In this document: one piece after another, positions 21,541 through 32,316 of the stretch | How the letters are laid out: each line of letters begins with the position of its first letter | Numbering within the stretch: the stretch's first letter is position 1 | From: Ypsolopha sequella | Lineage: Eukaryota > Arthropoda > Insecta > Lepidoptera > Ypsolophidae | DNA length: 64,000 nucleotides | Assembly: GCA_934047225.1 (NCBI GenBank) | Contig: OW203989.1 | Location: forward strand, 13,181,977 to 13,245,976 | Direction: 5' to 3' | The notes under the pieces: generated by a model | The model's input: only the letters and a program-made list of their open reading frames with translations | Told to the model about the DNA's origin: nothing | Databases searched by the model: none | Program-made: the position numbers and the translations under genes

Positions 21541-23810
21541 CAGCCTAGCCAGTGACTGCCAGCTGCCAGTGTCAACTGTCAAGTGTCAAGTCAAGTCAAT
21601 CAAGAAAAGCGAGTCTTGCTTGAGTTCGCTTTACTTATTTATTATAGTTATGTAGTGTTGTTTGTTTATTTTACTTTCTCTCGTTATAATGTATGAGCCG
21701 AATGTAGCTAATTGATTTAACAGACTTATCCCGGTTAACTTGAGTTTTAAAGAATTGTAGATACCATAGCTGCTGAGAGTCAAATCCAGGTGGTGAGTTT
21801 CTTTTCCATTTAGAACAACATAGGTACACATTTATAAATGGAAATAAAAATATTTCCACATTTTCTACTAAGTAATACACGGTCAAATTGCTGAAACTAC
21901 GAAGTAGCAGTAAAACTTGGTACTATTACATGGCCAGTGTAAATCGATATTCGTGGCGCCGATAATATAAACATTCACATACTATACATACAACCTCGGA
22001 TCTAGGTACATATTTTTACAGGGGGTGTAAATGTGTAAAAATGTTAAAAATGTATATGTTTATTTTAATTAAAAAAACAAGTGTCCAAGCATTTTACACC
22101 AAACAATCAAGTTAAAAATAAAATAATCACAATATTATATGCCTTCACATTTTGTCTGCAAAGCATTTATTATATTGTCATAATACAAATTATTATTCAA
22201 AAATTAACATATAGAATCATAATATCAGTGATTGTTTCTCCCGCTACTTAAACATTTACATTAAACACTATTTCATTGTAACCATAAACAAATATAACCT
22301 ATATCTTAAAATAGAAACTTTTATTAGGCTTTTAATTTAATAAGTAATAGGCATGATTGACTTTTTTAAGCTACATTTCAAAACAGATAATTGTTTCATT
22401 CACAACTGATAATTGTCATCATCCCAATTGGTTAACATTAATTCAAAATAGTAACTAAATATAAACTTACTAAGGTTAATGTAAATATTTTTGTTTCTAA
22501 CTACTTAGTTAATAAAATTTAACAGTGTCTGAAATGAAGCTATGAAGGAGTGGGGTCACCTGGCACAGGCAATATTTTGCTTAAAAGGTGACGCCAAGCA
22601 CTAGTTCAGAGTTTAAAAACTACTATTAAAATTGAATAAACTTTTTTGATTTTTTTGAAACATGTAACTATTTTAGTATGAAGTTTTAATACCAGTATGC
22701 TAGAATCAATGTGCGTGACTCAGTCTGATTGCAGGCATATTATTGATAGCAAATGAGGAAAGCAGTACCATTAAAATAATACGTATTTCGCCACTATTCG
22801 GCAAAGGTTGTATTTCCTTAGACTTTATATCAGTCCATGACGACAGATGGTGCATGTCCAGTTGGTTGGCTATAAATTTCTTTGTGCATTATATCACATT
22901 ATAACATCTTACAAACAAATAGAATATGGTAAATATGTTAATAAATAATATAAAAAGTAAACCAAAAGTAAATAAATATTGGTATAAGAGGTAGATTCAA
23001 ATGTAATTTCTGTAAAAATGATTAGTTTTTTTGTGTCACACTTTGTGATGTGATTTCAATGTGTGTGATGTTAAATTAAACATATTTTGAACCAGATTAT
23101 TTGACTGTATTGATTATAAAAAAGGTGCTCATTTTGACTCTTTTTTTTTTCTTAGGCCGGTTTCCCTGGTGGTATTTAGTGGCCTGTTGGGAATGCCTTC
23201 CCCGTGCGGGTTTGCCTTCATGGGTTAATGAAATATGATTAAATATGACAACTAAACAAATTTTCTTTCTCTAACTGCCTGTCTTGAAATTTTTAGAATG
23301 ATTAAACTGTGGAGGGGATTATGCCTAACTCGGGTACCTATTAGTATCTTCACATTTACATGAGACAAGAATTAGCTTCGCCGTTTTTTGACCCAACTAA
23401 ATATTACATTTGACTCACAGACTGAGAGATCTGTAGTCAAATTATGCCCCTTTAAATTCTATTAATGTTGATATCATCTCTATAAATTTCCTGTTTGATT
23501 TACGTGGCCCCTTTTTGGTAAATTATGAAAATTTACCAGATGCATAATTTCAAATAGAAAGCAGAGAGGGTTATATTATAGTTCTTATGTACAGGTTAGG
23601 AATCCTTAAAAAGCAGCGATATAACATTGTATATATCGATATAACAAAGAAGTGTAGACAAGTAAAGTTCAAAACTATTCAATATTTCAAGTTTCATCCT
23701 GATCGGCTGTTGTGGCTGTGACAGATAAACAGTAAGATGGACCCATGAGTCATACCATAGGGGTTCCATTATAGGGTTTCGTAGGGAATTTATATGCCTA
23801 GTTTTTGTAC
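21541..23810. other. AT-rich DNA without recognised gene
   Basis: Right after the hAT-type MITE lies a run of 'ctgtcaagtgtcaagtcaag' sequence (about 21565-21605) of a kind common near lepidopteran transcription starts, but no exon could be tied to it. The rest is AT-rich and featureless. Short frames at 21631-21886 are not supported. Confidence 0.45.
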
Positions 23811-23819
23811 CTAATAGTT

Positions 23820-24012
23820 ACCACTAGCTAAACGGTGAAGGAAATCTTCATGAGGAATCCTGCATGCCCTAAAAAGCGTGTATTTACCCGAAGAATGGTG
23901 ATAGGGCCACCACCCATCACATTTCATTAATTTGTCAGTGAAATTTAGGTGTACTGAGTGTGGAGTGTGACTTGTATTTCAGTTTTCACACTCAACACAG
24001 CCCTCAGGCATT
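23820..24012 (+). mobile_element. SINE fragment, forward orientation
   Basis: The blocks 'aaacggtgaaggaaa', 'catgccctaaaaagcgtgta' and 'tgtactgagtgtgga', and the end 'cattcatgtcacagtga', follow the order of the SINE copies at 53206-53545 and (reversed) 45405-45755. The tRNA-like head is missing. Confidence 0.6.
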
Positions 24013-24059
24013 CATGTCACAGTGATATATTACATAATAAAAATCGCATAGTTTTCCTG

Positions 24060-24770
24060 TAATTTTCCGGTTATGCCCCATAATTGATAAATTGATATTA
24101 TTCGGTCCTCTAATTTCGGAGATAAGGGGGGAAATACATTTTTTCGTCGTTTTTCAAACATTTTTCGAAACTGTTGCCACTAAATACAGTTAAAGTGTAT
24201 ATTTTTAAAATCAATACAATTAATATCTACAATTTGATACCGATATTGTATTTTATGATTTTTTTTTCTCTCTTTCTTATTGGGAATTTCAAACTTATCA
24301 ATTTTTTTTTAACACAGTTAGTGTGGGCAAATTAATGCTAATTTGGTATCTTTAACGGTGCTAAAGATATGAGGATGTTACATAAGGACGGACGGACAAC
24401 CGAGTCTCACCATAAAGGTTCCTTTTGTACCTTTTAAGTATGTACTACGGAACCATAAAATCTCGAAAAAGTAGCATTATTTCAATGTTAGGTATTTGTT
24501 TCAGTTTTATCTTAATGACAGTAATACATGAAAGGTTCAACTTTATTCAGATTGTTACTGTCTACTCTAAAGTAAAACAACAAATAATAAAAATTAGGGT
24601 TAGTACGGACTCAGAGGGTGCAAAATTGTTTGTCACGTGCTATCATTTTAGCGTCTTGCTTTTCATCGCCTTGATTTTTCTGTGGCATCTAATTTTAAAG
24701 TTCCGTAACTGTATAGTGTGGTGGTACGTGACCCTTTGTGCGTGAGTCTGACTCGCACTTAGCCAAATTT
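24060..24770. repeat. 'ggttccgt' dispersed repeat, composite of two orientations
   Basis: 24100-24455 is the reverse complement of the left part of the element at 38262-39215 (cggacggacaac, gagtctcaccataaaggttc, tacggaacc). The end 'gagtctgactcgcacttag' (24746-24764) is in forward orientation. A 106-residue frame (24425-24745) lies inside and is not considered a gene. Confidence 0.65.
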
Positions 24771-24822
24771 TTGTCATTATTTTCTGGACGGAAATTTTAT
24801 TTTACAAAGTAAAATTTATGTA

Positions 24823-25685
24823 CGCGGGGCGTTCATTATAAAGTGATAATGAGGTAAAAACTCTTTGGAACCAAAAAAAGTAAACAATGGCTGGTAAAGC
24901 TGAAATATTGATTAGATTTTAAAAAAGGAAACAATTTGATTATCTTTTGTTTTTCAAAATTGGAAGTCTGTAGTCTGCAGTCTGTCGTAGCGTGAAGGTC
25001 GAAAATGGAAAGAATTGAATTGCGTGCGTTTACTAAGTGTTTGTGCCTGAAAAAATTCACTACGCAACGAGTTAATCAAGACTTACAAGATACTTTAGGA
25101 GCAAATGATCCACCATATTCTACAGTTGGACTATCATCTCCAACCCCTAAGAAATTTAAGGTGAATCCTTCCGCCGGAAAGCTCTCTTTTCTGAGATAGT
25201 GAAGGGGTGGTCATGATAGAATATCACAACCATGGGGCTACTGTTGCAGGCTCTTTGTATGCAGAACAAATGAAAAAACTGCATAACAAAATTTGCGAGA
25301 AATGGCGAGGCAAACTAGCAAAAAATGTTTTGTTCCATCAAGATAATGCTCCGGCTCACAGGTCCGCCGTTGCTATGGCTGCAATTCGGGATGCTGGCTT
25401 TGAAATACTTGAGCATCCTCCATATTCACTCGACCTTGCTCCTTGTGCCTTTTATCTATTTCCAAGGTTGAAGGTGTATCTTAGAGGACAGAGATAAGCA
25501 GTAGTCGCTACAATACAGGAGTTTTAGGCGCTCAGGACGAAGAGTATTTTAAGAAAGGAATTTTAAGCTTAGAAAAAAGATATTCCAAGTGTATTATGCT
25601 AAAAATCGATTATATCGAAAAATAAAATAACATTTAATAAAAAGTTACCGGCAACATACTCATTCTCACTTTTTATTGAACGCCC
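24823..25685 (+). mobile_element. Internally deleted mariner transposon with TA target duplication
   Basis: Flanked by TA at 24821-24822 and 25686-25687. The terminal inverted repeats begin near 24828 and end at 25685: 'gggcgttcattataaagtga' on the left pairs, with a few mismatches, with the right end, reading 'gggcgttcaataaaaagtga' in reverse complement. At 863 bp the element is shorter than a typical 1.3-kb mariner, because the middle of the transposase gene is missing. Confidence 0.88.
25005..25497 (+). pseudogene. Mariner transposase, deleted and catalytically dead
   Basis: The N-terminal frame 25005-25199 starts 'MERIELRAFTKCLCLKKFTT' and ends the helix-turn-helix region at 'DPPYSTV', after which the sequence no longer follows the family. 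A second frame (25213-25497) carries the C-terminal half of the DDE core: 'FHQDNAPAHRS' with the second Asp, then 'HPPYSLDLAPCAFYLF'. In mariners the third catalytic residue of the D,D34D triad sits 35 positions after the second Asp. That place here is Ala (in 'APCA'), so the enzyme would be dead even without the deletion. The first catalytic Asp is inside the deleted part. Downstream, to about 25600, broken pieces of the C-terminal tail follow ('SILRKEF', 'KCIMLKIDYIEK'). Confidence 0.88.
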
Positions 25686-26105
25686 TATGTAAGAATCCGT
25701 GAATCGACGCAGCGGCGCGGCGGCAGAGCTGTCACATGGACCAAATATAAGCCCTAAGTTGGTCCGTTCAAATAGGACTCGGACCTGGTCCGATGGACTT
25801 TTATGGTGAGCCCTAAACTCCAGCGGACCGAACGGACTAGCCCTATTTCGGTAAAAAGCCGGTCCGGTCCGAGTTGGTCCGAAATAGTCCGTTAGATTAC
25901 TTCAATAGAGTTATGCAATAAATGCTGTGCTACAATTTGATAAATAGTCGAAAAAATGTCGTGTATTTTATTGAATAATATTGAAATACCTGAAAACTTC
26001 GATTAAGAGGATGGCATACCCTAGCAACATTTTTAATTTCCGTCCAGCACAAAAACCTAATGGCAAAGACCTTATTTGCTTTTCATAGAAGCGATTATAT
26101 GTTGG

Positions 26106-26725
26106 AAAAAAAATTGTTTTGGCCATATCTTCGGAACGGAAGGTGGTACATCCCTAGGGGTCGGACCATAGGGTGCCAAAAAATTTTTTTTTTTTTTAAT
26201 GTCAAAACTTTAACCGCCCGTATCTCCTAGACGGCTTGAGTTAGACCCATGTTGATGGGTGTCTAAGAAAAGGTCTCGCCGAGATCTAGCCCCCCCCCCC
26301 AGTGTCAAAACTTTAACGGCCCGTATCTCCCAAACGGCTGAAGCTAGACCCATGTTCATGGTACTCTAAGAAAAGGGCTCGACGAGCTCTAACTGAAAAT
26401 GAAAAAAAAAAAAAGAGTCGAAAAAAAATATAATATATTTTTGCCAAAACTTTGATCAGCTATATCTCCCGAACCGTAAATCCTAGCGCGTTGCGGTTTC
26501 GACTTTAGTGATCGGTTTGCCAAGGGCTTCCTGACCGCATAAAAAAATTTGACATTTGACAGGTTTTGACATTTTTTTGACAGGTCCAAAAAAGTGCTCC
26601 GATTCGCTTGAAACTCGGTATCAAGGGGCAAATGAGGTCGGTGATTACGAATTCATTGTTAAATTTGACACTTTTTGACAACCGAAAAGGATTTTGACAC
26701 TTTTTTGAAAAAAAATTGATCGGAC
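26106..26725 (+). repeat. Left inner arm of the foldback element
   Basis: About 620 bp pairing with 26832-27440, with only scattered mismatches and differences in homopolymer lengths. Landmarks from outside in: 'cttcggaacggaaggtggta', 'gtatctcc(t/c)a(g/a)acgg', 'cgattcgcttgaaactcggt', 'gacaaccgaaaaggattttg' and 'gatcggac'. The arm also contains an internal near-duplication ('gcccgtatctcc' twice, 26215-26345). Confidence 0.9.
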
Positions 26726-26831
26726 TCGGCCTCGCTGGCGCGTTCTCCGTCCTCACATGCTCGTTTTTCGGCCTCGCTAGAAAGACACTTGAAGGCTCGG
26801 CCTACGGCCTCGCCATTAGATCCGAAGAAAT

Positions 26832-27440
26832 GTCCGATCAAATTTTTTTCAAAAAAGTTTCAAAATCCTTGTCGGTTGTCAAAAAGTGTCAAATTTAACA
26901 ATGAATTCGTAATCAACGACCCCATTTGCCCCTCGATACCGAGTCTCAAGCGAATCGGAGCACTTTTTTGGACCTGTCAAAACCTGTCAAATGTCAAATT
27001 TTTTTATGCGGTCAGAAAGCCCTCGGCAAACCGATCACTAAAGTCGAAACCGCAACTCGCTAGGACTTACGGTTCGGGAGATATAGCCGATCAAAGTTTT
27101 GGCAAAAAAAAAATTTTTTTTTGACTTTTTTTTTTTTTTTCATTTTCAGTTAGAGCTCATCGAGCCCTTTTCTTAGAGTACCATGAACATGGGTCTAGCT
27201 TCAGCCGTTTGGGAGATACGGGCCGTTAAAGTTTTGACACTGTGGGGGGCTAGATCTCGGCGAGACCTTTTCTTAGACACCCATCAACATGGGTCTAACT
27301 CAAGCCGTCTAGGAAATACGGGCGGTTAAAGTTTTGACATTAAAAAAAAAACAAAAAAAACTTTTTTGGCACCCTATGGTCCGACCCCTAGGGATGTACC
27401 ACCTTCCGTTCCGAAGATATGGCCAAAACAATTTTTTTTT
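26832..27440 (-). repeat. Right inner arm of the foldback element
   Basis: Reverse complement of the left arm. The loop between the arms is 106 bp (26726-26831) and contains two 'tcggcctcgc' motifs and a 28-bp string shared with 47611-47638. Transcription through the element would give a very long hairpin RNA. Confidence 0.9.
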
Positions 27441-27499
27441 CGGTAGATCCCTTAAAAAAAAAAGGCAATTTTTCCCATCCCTAGTGAACGAGGACATCC

Positions 27500-27690
27500 C
27501 TAGGAACTGCGCACGCTCGCGCTTCGCGCTCGCGTACTTGTCCCGGCGAACTTCGCCCCCTCGCGCTTCGCGCTCGCGGGCTCGTTCTGTCAAAAATGTC
27601 AATCTTTCCCATCCCTAGTACCCAGGTACATCACTACGAACTTCGCTCGCTCGCTCGTTCGTGCTCGTTCGTAGGCTCGCCCTTCGGGCT
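27500..27690. repeat. GC-rich palindromic cluster inside the foldback element
   Basis: Repeated 'tcgcgcttcgcgctcgcg' palindromes (27517-27534 and 27561-27578) and 'gctcgctcgctcgttcg' runs stand out against the AT-rich surroundings. No coding signal. Confidence 0.7.
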
Positions 27691-28309
27691 CGCCTATTCA
27701 CTCGAAAAAATTTTCAAAACTCCCATACAACGACACGTCTCACTAAAATGTCAAAAAACCATGTCAAATGTCAAGGTTTTTCCCCACTCAGTATTAGACA
27801 ACTGACATTGTTTTCATACATTACTACCATGTCAAAAGACTCCTTCAAACTAAACAACCATGTCAGTCAGTCAGTCAGTGAGTTACCGTTTTGTAGCTTT
27901 ATATATAGTCAAAATCAAAACAAAATTAAGTATGGACAATATGAAGAAAATATGAATGAATACATACCTACAAAACATATATTTCGATTCTTAGTCGTCA
28001 ACTCGTCATCACTTCCTTCGAATAACATTATTTTGTCATGCTATACTTGCATAAAACCATCCATAATCATTTCGTTACACACAACGGACCAGCAACGGAC
28101 CAACGGACTGAACGGACTAACCCGAAGCCCGAAAAAGTCCGATCGGTCCGTGGTCCGCGGACTCGCTCACGGTTGAAAAAGTCCTATTTGATGATTTAGG
28201 ACTTTTTATACGTTTTCGGTCTTTTACGGACTTTTTATTTGGTCCATATGACAGCTCTGCGCGGCGGCGCTTGCGCATGTAATCAATCGTAATCACTGGT
28301 TGGTTGACT

Positions 28310-28455
28310 TCGTGTCAGTCAACGAAACACCGCTGTGCGAAAGCACGCAAGCAAATAAAAATAACAAAATATAGTTCCTGTGCTTCTCTCTTAGTGGTTA
28401 TGGTTATCGGTTGCTTAGTTCTCGATTGAAGTTGTTTACTATTAATACTTGCAAG
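28310..28455 (+). promoter_or_regulatory. Possible promoter and non-coding first exon with splice donor
   Basis: A GC-rich stretch (gcggcggcgcttgcgcatg, 28261-28279) is followed by a TCAGTC initiator-like motif (28315-28320), then CA-rich leader-like sequence ending in 'gcaag' with a strong donor 'gtatgt' at 28456. No start codon frame follows, so it would be a 5' UTR exon. The nearest downstream + strand coding exon is the SLC26 start exon at 53974, which has an acceptor in its 5' UTR. The pairing is an inference across 25 kb of repeats, with no sequence proof. Confidence 0.3.
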
Positions 28456-28469
28456 GTATGTTGATTTTA

Positions 28470-29545
28470 CTATCACTAAATCACTTGAAAAAATTAATGT
28501 AAAGATAAATGAAAGAGGTATTTGTATTTTTTTAATATTCGTTATATTTTATTCGAACTCACAACAGGTGATGCAACTGTACCGTACGTAAGTTGAAATT
28601 TTACACTTACAATTGCATTGAGGTTTCTCACGTTTTTAATTTTTAGAGAGGAACTGAAAATTTCAAAGATTTTAAAAGACATCGACCCTCTTCAAGTCTT
28701 TTTTGTCTCTTTTCTAATTCATTTTAAACCATGAAATTGTGATTTATATCTGAAAAAAATAAATATCTTAGATACATTCTATCTGCAGATTTTTTGCGGT
28801 TCAAAACGCGGTACGTTATACATCGCTCGATCTAAAAAAAATCCGGCACTTGGTAAATTTTTCATGTTTTTTTCGTTTGAAATAAAATTTACATTACCAA
28901 ACTACAGGAAATTAAGGAAAATGTAATTAAGTAAGTACTTTGCGGATAGTTCTGAAAATTTCATCGAGAAATCGTTTTTTGAGCAAAAAACGTGTTTTTT
29001 AAGAGCGCACGCTGTTTCGGTTGTCGTAACAGCCACGGCTCAGAGCGCGCTATTTTAAACTATAATGAAAGATCACAGAATACAGTCCTACTTGATGCAA
29101 AATGAGGTGCCCAATGTCAGGGATAACGGGCCCTAATGGTAAAGCAGTAAATTCCAAAAACATTGGCAAATGCGAAATTGGCTCGCAAACTGAGGGTTAT
29201 GTTTTCTTGTTTTATTAACATAGACCGAAAAAAAATTTTTTTAATGTCTAAAAGATAATGATTTTGACATCCGTAAAGTAAAGTGATACCCTTACTCAGT
29301 GGGTTGTATATGTTTTACTCCGGCTTGTGTGTTTTGTATGTACTACATTAGTAAATAAGCTTGGGTTAATACATTATTTCAACCACCTACAAGTCTGAAC
29401 TAGGTGTGGACAGGTAAGCTTTATAACTGTTCCTTTCCAGTTGATAGCTTAATCTATCTTAGAGAAAAATTGTGTATGGACTAAGGCACATTAGATGTAT
29501 TTTTTAATTTCAAACTGTTTTCTAATTTTCAAGCCACAAAATAAT
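28470..29545. other. AT-rich DNA without recognised gene
   Basis: Mostly featureless. A segment with 'cgtaacagccacggc' (29025-29039) has a counterpart near 61312-61326, suggesting a diverged shared repeat. Confidence 0.45.
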
Positions 29546-29649
29546 AAAAAGGCGTGTTTATTCCTAAGTAAATTCTGTACCTTAATTTATACTAACTAAA
29601 AAGGCGTGTTTATTCCTAAATAAATTCTATACCTTTATTTAAACTAACG
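29546..29649 (+). repeat. Two-copy 52-bp tandem repeat
   Basis: Units 29546-29597 and 29598-29649 each start 'aaaaaggcgtgtttattcct' and end near 'actaac'. They differ at only a few positions. Confidence 0.85.
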
Positions 29650-29922
29650 CGTGTAACCTTAAAAAGTAGATAAGCAGCAAAAAGTTCAAATTGTTTACAA
29701 AAGTAGTATCGATTTATTTTTTCTTGTATGTTTTTTCTTATATTTTATTTCAAAGACAGTTTTGCTGACCCTATTTTAACCTTAAGATAAGAAACCGTAA
29801 CAGTAAGGACAGTAACAATATCCATTTGGCAACACTTATCAAAAATGTACCGTTAAAATGATTAAGGCTGAAAATATCGCCAATGCCCTTGAGAATTTTG
29901 ACCTCCAAACAACAACTCTTAA

Positions 29923-30230
29923 GGGGCTCCATAATGATAAACGTCCGTTTTGCATTGGATTCAGTTCCGTCAATGTAGAGGGTAACAAATTTGAAAAAAT
30001 ATTTTATAAACAAACCGTTTTTTTACTTGACACAATTTATTAATTACACTTTGTAAATAAACATACTTTCAATCTTCTTTTAATTATGCTACTTAAAAAA
30101 AGCATGAACTTCACGAAAAAAGCCATTCAGTTTCCATATTTCATAGCCGATTGAAACGAAACCAACACACGCAGATACTAACTAGAAAAAACCTCGCTCT
30201 ATTAAGATATGTCACGTCGCAACAACCCGT
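29923..30230 (+). mobile_element. TTAA-flanked MITE family D, right end lost
   Basis: TTAA at 29919-29922 is followed by 'ggggctccataatgataaac'. The sequence then follows the complete element at 45923-46332 through 'gattcagttccgtcaatgta', 'gaaacgaaaccaa' and 'agatactaactagaaaaaa'. The right terminal repeat is not present. Confidence 0.75.
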
Positions 30231-30339
30231 GAAAGAAAAAAAAAATCGTTTGTTTTGTTTATGAATCGGCGTTTCCAGTATTTGTTGTTTAAATACAGTA
30301 CCTATATGTACCTATAGTACTTACAGAAATTCAGAAATT

Positions 30340-30402
30340 CCCAATTCCTTGGGGACACCTCTGACACCCCCTCAGGAATTGATGCGGTGACGATATGTTT
30401 AC
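30340..30402 (+). mobile_element. SINE 3' end fragment
   Basis: 'ggacacctctgacaccccct' followed by 'gaattgatgcggtgacgata' is the conserved 3' part of the SINE at 53206-53545. Confidence 0.65.
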
Positions 30403-30696
30403 TTTAATCAAACGCTCGGAAATATAAATTTGAGGTCATTGACAATATTAACAGACAGTCTAGGAGGAATGCACATATATTATTATTTAAAGTTCAACGT
30501 CCGGGTATTCTTAACATAAACTAGTTATAATAACGAATAAAAAAACTAGTTTTATTGACGATAATCTTATACTTATAGTTGTATTATGGTTGTATTATAT
30601 AAAGTAATAAACTAAAATTGATACCTATTTTATACTGTCTTCAGACGTGCTATACTAATATGACAGACTATACTAAACGTTTGAATTTGAAAACAG
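30403..30696. other. AT-rich DNA, nothing recognised
   Basis: No repeat partner or reading frame found. Confidence 0.4.
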
Positions 30697-30704
30697 CAAG
30701 TTAT

Positions 30705-30959
30705 CAGTGGCGTGCACAGAACTTTTTGCTGGAAAAGCAAACAATTGGTCAAGAACAACAATAAAAAAAAATATGAATTTTTTTTTATATTAATTTGGAA
30801 AAAAAAAATTGTATGACCCCAGGGTAGACAAGACAGGGTAGACCCTAGAGTGAAAATTTCCTATTCAAACTTTTTTTTTCAAAGTGATATTTAATTTTTT
30901 TCATATTTTTTTTATTGTTGTGTTTGCTTTTCCAGCAAAAAGTTCTGTGCACGCCACTG
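30705..30959. mobile_element. hAT-type MITE, 255 bp, with 8-bp target duplication
   Basis: The terminal inverted repeats of about 38 bp begin 'cagtggcgtgcacagaac' and pair with the right end '...ctgtgcacgccactg'. The flanks are 'caagttat' (30697-30704) and 'caagttac' (30960-30967), 7 of 8 identical. The CAGTGGCG start and 8-bp duplication are typical of hAT elements. A non-coding AT-rich interior makes it non-autonomous. Confidence 0.9.
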
Positions 30960-31119
30960 CAAGTTACGAGTATCTATCTTTTTTTAAATTTCTTCCTTTT
31001 GACACCGGTGTCGGCAGTAGAACGAACGATAAATCTATGAAACTTTACCACTTCTCAGTTATCTATGTCGTGGGCAGATCGTAAAGTATCGAAAATCTTT
31101 CCCCAAAAGTCAAAAATAC

Positions 31120-31225
31120 TTGTAGGTGGGACGACGAGCGGAGCGAGGAGGACCGTGTTAGATTTACATGTAAATAAATTTGGGGAGCCGAGCGAAGCGG
31201 AGGGAAGCGAGGCGACCCTCCTAGT
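31120..31225. repeat. Purine-rich 'gagcggagcgagg' repeat
   Basis: Two similar blocks, 'cgacgagcggagcgagga' (31130-31147) and 'gagccgagcgaagcggaggg' (31185-31204), flank an AT-rich spacer. Such gagcgaagcg blocks recur in lepidopteran repeats. Non-coding. Confidence 0.4.
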
Positions 31226-31384
31226 TTTAAGAGAAATATGGTCTGCCCAGGCAGATCATGATATGCCCAATTCTACGATGTGCCGACGACATGTACACCT
31301 TGACTTTCCAATATAAATGCAGTTAGGAGACATGTTGCAAATTTTAGAGCACAGGTCAAGCGTGCAATCCCACATCGATATTCG

Positions 31385-31460
31385 CAGAATACAATACAAT
31401 AAAACTTTATTGTCACACCACAAATGACAAAGAAAACAATAACATTGAACTATTCTATTA
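31385..31460 (-). mobile_element. LINE 3' tail, reverse orientation
   Basis: 'acaataaaactttattgtca' is the reverse-oriented tail of a non-LTR element; only the 3' UTR end is left. Confidence 0.5.
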
Positions 31461-31569
31461 ATTTTGTTTATTTTATTAGCTTTTAGTCTGATTGTCCCAA
31501 TTACTCTTGTCTTGTACTTTGTATCTTTTTGCTGTAACACTTTTTATCATATTTTAATGGCTGTTTTTC

Positions 31570-31760
31570 CACTTACCGGCACGGCACCGGCAACGGCACG
31601 GCTAAGGTGGAGGCAAAAGCTTGTGAATTTATATGCACGCGTTTTCGACTTACCGTCGCCGCGCCGTTGCCTGTACAGAAAGCTTCCCATTTATTCAGAT
31701 TTCTATGTTCCCACTACAAGCCGGCCGGTGAAACTGCACAGGTATTGTGTAATTACGTAA
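31570..31760. repeat. GC-rich 'ccggcacggcaccggc' stretch
   Basis: 'cacttaccggcacggcacc' (31570-31588) and a partly complementary 'gccgcgccgttgcctgtac' (31658-31676) suggest a diverged inverted repeat. It may be an old MITE. The 98-residue frame across it is not supported. Confidence 0.4.
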
Positions 31761-32312
31761 CATAAAGCAGTGTGCGTGAGCACGGTAGCTGTGGGGGGCG
31801 CGATATGATTTGCTTGGAGTGTGTAGTACGTGTTGTATTATGATATATCATTAAATTTCTTACCATATAGTCTTTCTGTTATATCAATTTTTTTTTTTAT
31901 TAATAATACTATTTTTTCTCAGCGGCTTTACTCCTGTAGTACATAATACTATAATATTCTATTTCTATTTCTTTGTCGACAAGTCACGTCAACATAATTG
32001 CCCGAGTAGGTGTTTTTATTTGACAAAATGTGAATTTTGTAACTTATCACTATATTTAAATTTTATAGCGTGATTATGTATATTTCCAGTTAATTTCTTC
32101 CAAAACATCGGGTTCTGACGTTACTGATAAATAATCTAACTGGAATGTCAAATTTTACATTTTAGACCATAGTCGCCTCTCGTTAGGGGCCAGTGACTTA
32201 TCCTACTTTATGATCTTTGAGATCATCGAGTTAATAATTTATGTTTTTTTATATTATTTTTTAAGTATAATTAAATACATAATGGTGTCAATAATAATTA
32301 GTGTAGCACATC
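31761..32312. other. AT-rich DNA without recognised gene
   Basis: Nothing supportable was seen. Confidence 0.45.
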
Positions 32313-32316
32313 TTAA

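Larger units (their letters stand above)
25724..28259. mobile_element. 2.5-kb foldback (long inverted repeat) DNA transposon, hAT-like ends
   Basis: The ends are 'cagagctgtcacatggacca' on the left and its near-perfect reverse complement on the right (28240-28259). The flanks repeat 'cgcggcgg' exactly (25716-25723 and 28260-28267), an 8-bp target duplication that fits the hAT superfamily with CAG...CTG termini; a 10-bp reading 'gcgcggcggc' with ends one base further in is also possible and would suit a Mutator-like element. Inside are ggtccg-rich subterminal regions, then two near-identical inverted arms. The right half holds about 640 bp of extra sequence (27441-28080) without a clear partner. 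No transposase is recognised; reading frames inside, including one of 171 residues at 27661-28176, lack any known domain. Confidence 0.85.

Noticed and set aside
24425..24745. 106-residue frame
   Set aside because: It lies within the ggttccgt dispersed repeat and is not preserved in other copies.
26389..27124. Several 60-111-residue frames on both strands
   Set aside because: They mirror one another because the DNA is an inverted repeat; none has a domain.
27863..27882. (tcag)n run as a possible regulatory array
   Set aside because: Only five units; a plain microsatellite.
27661..28176. 171-residue frame inside the foldback element
   Set aside because: It runs through low-complexity gctcg repeats and ggtccg-rich terminal sequence, has no domain I recognise, and no counterpart in the left half. 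Probably chance.
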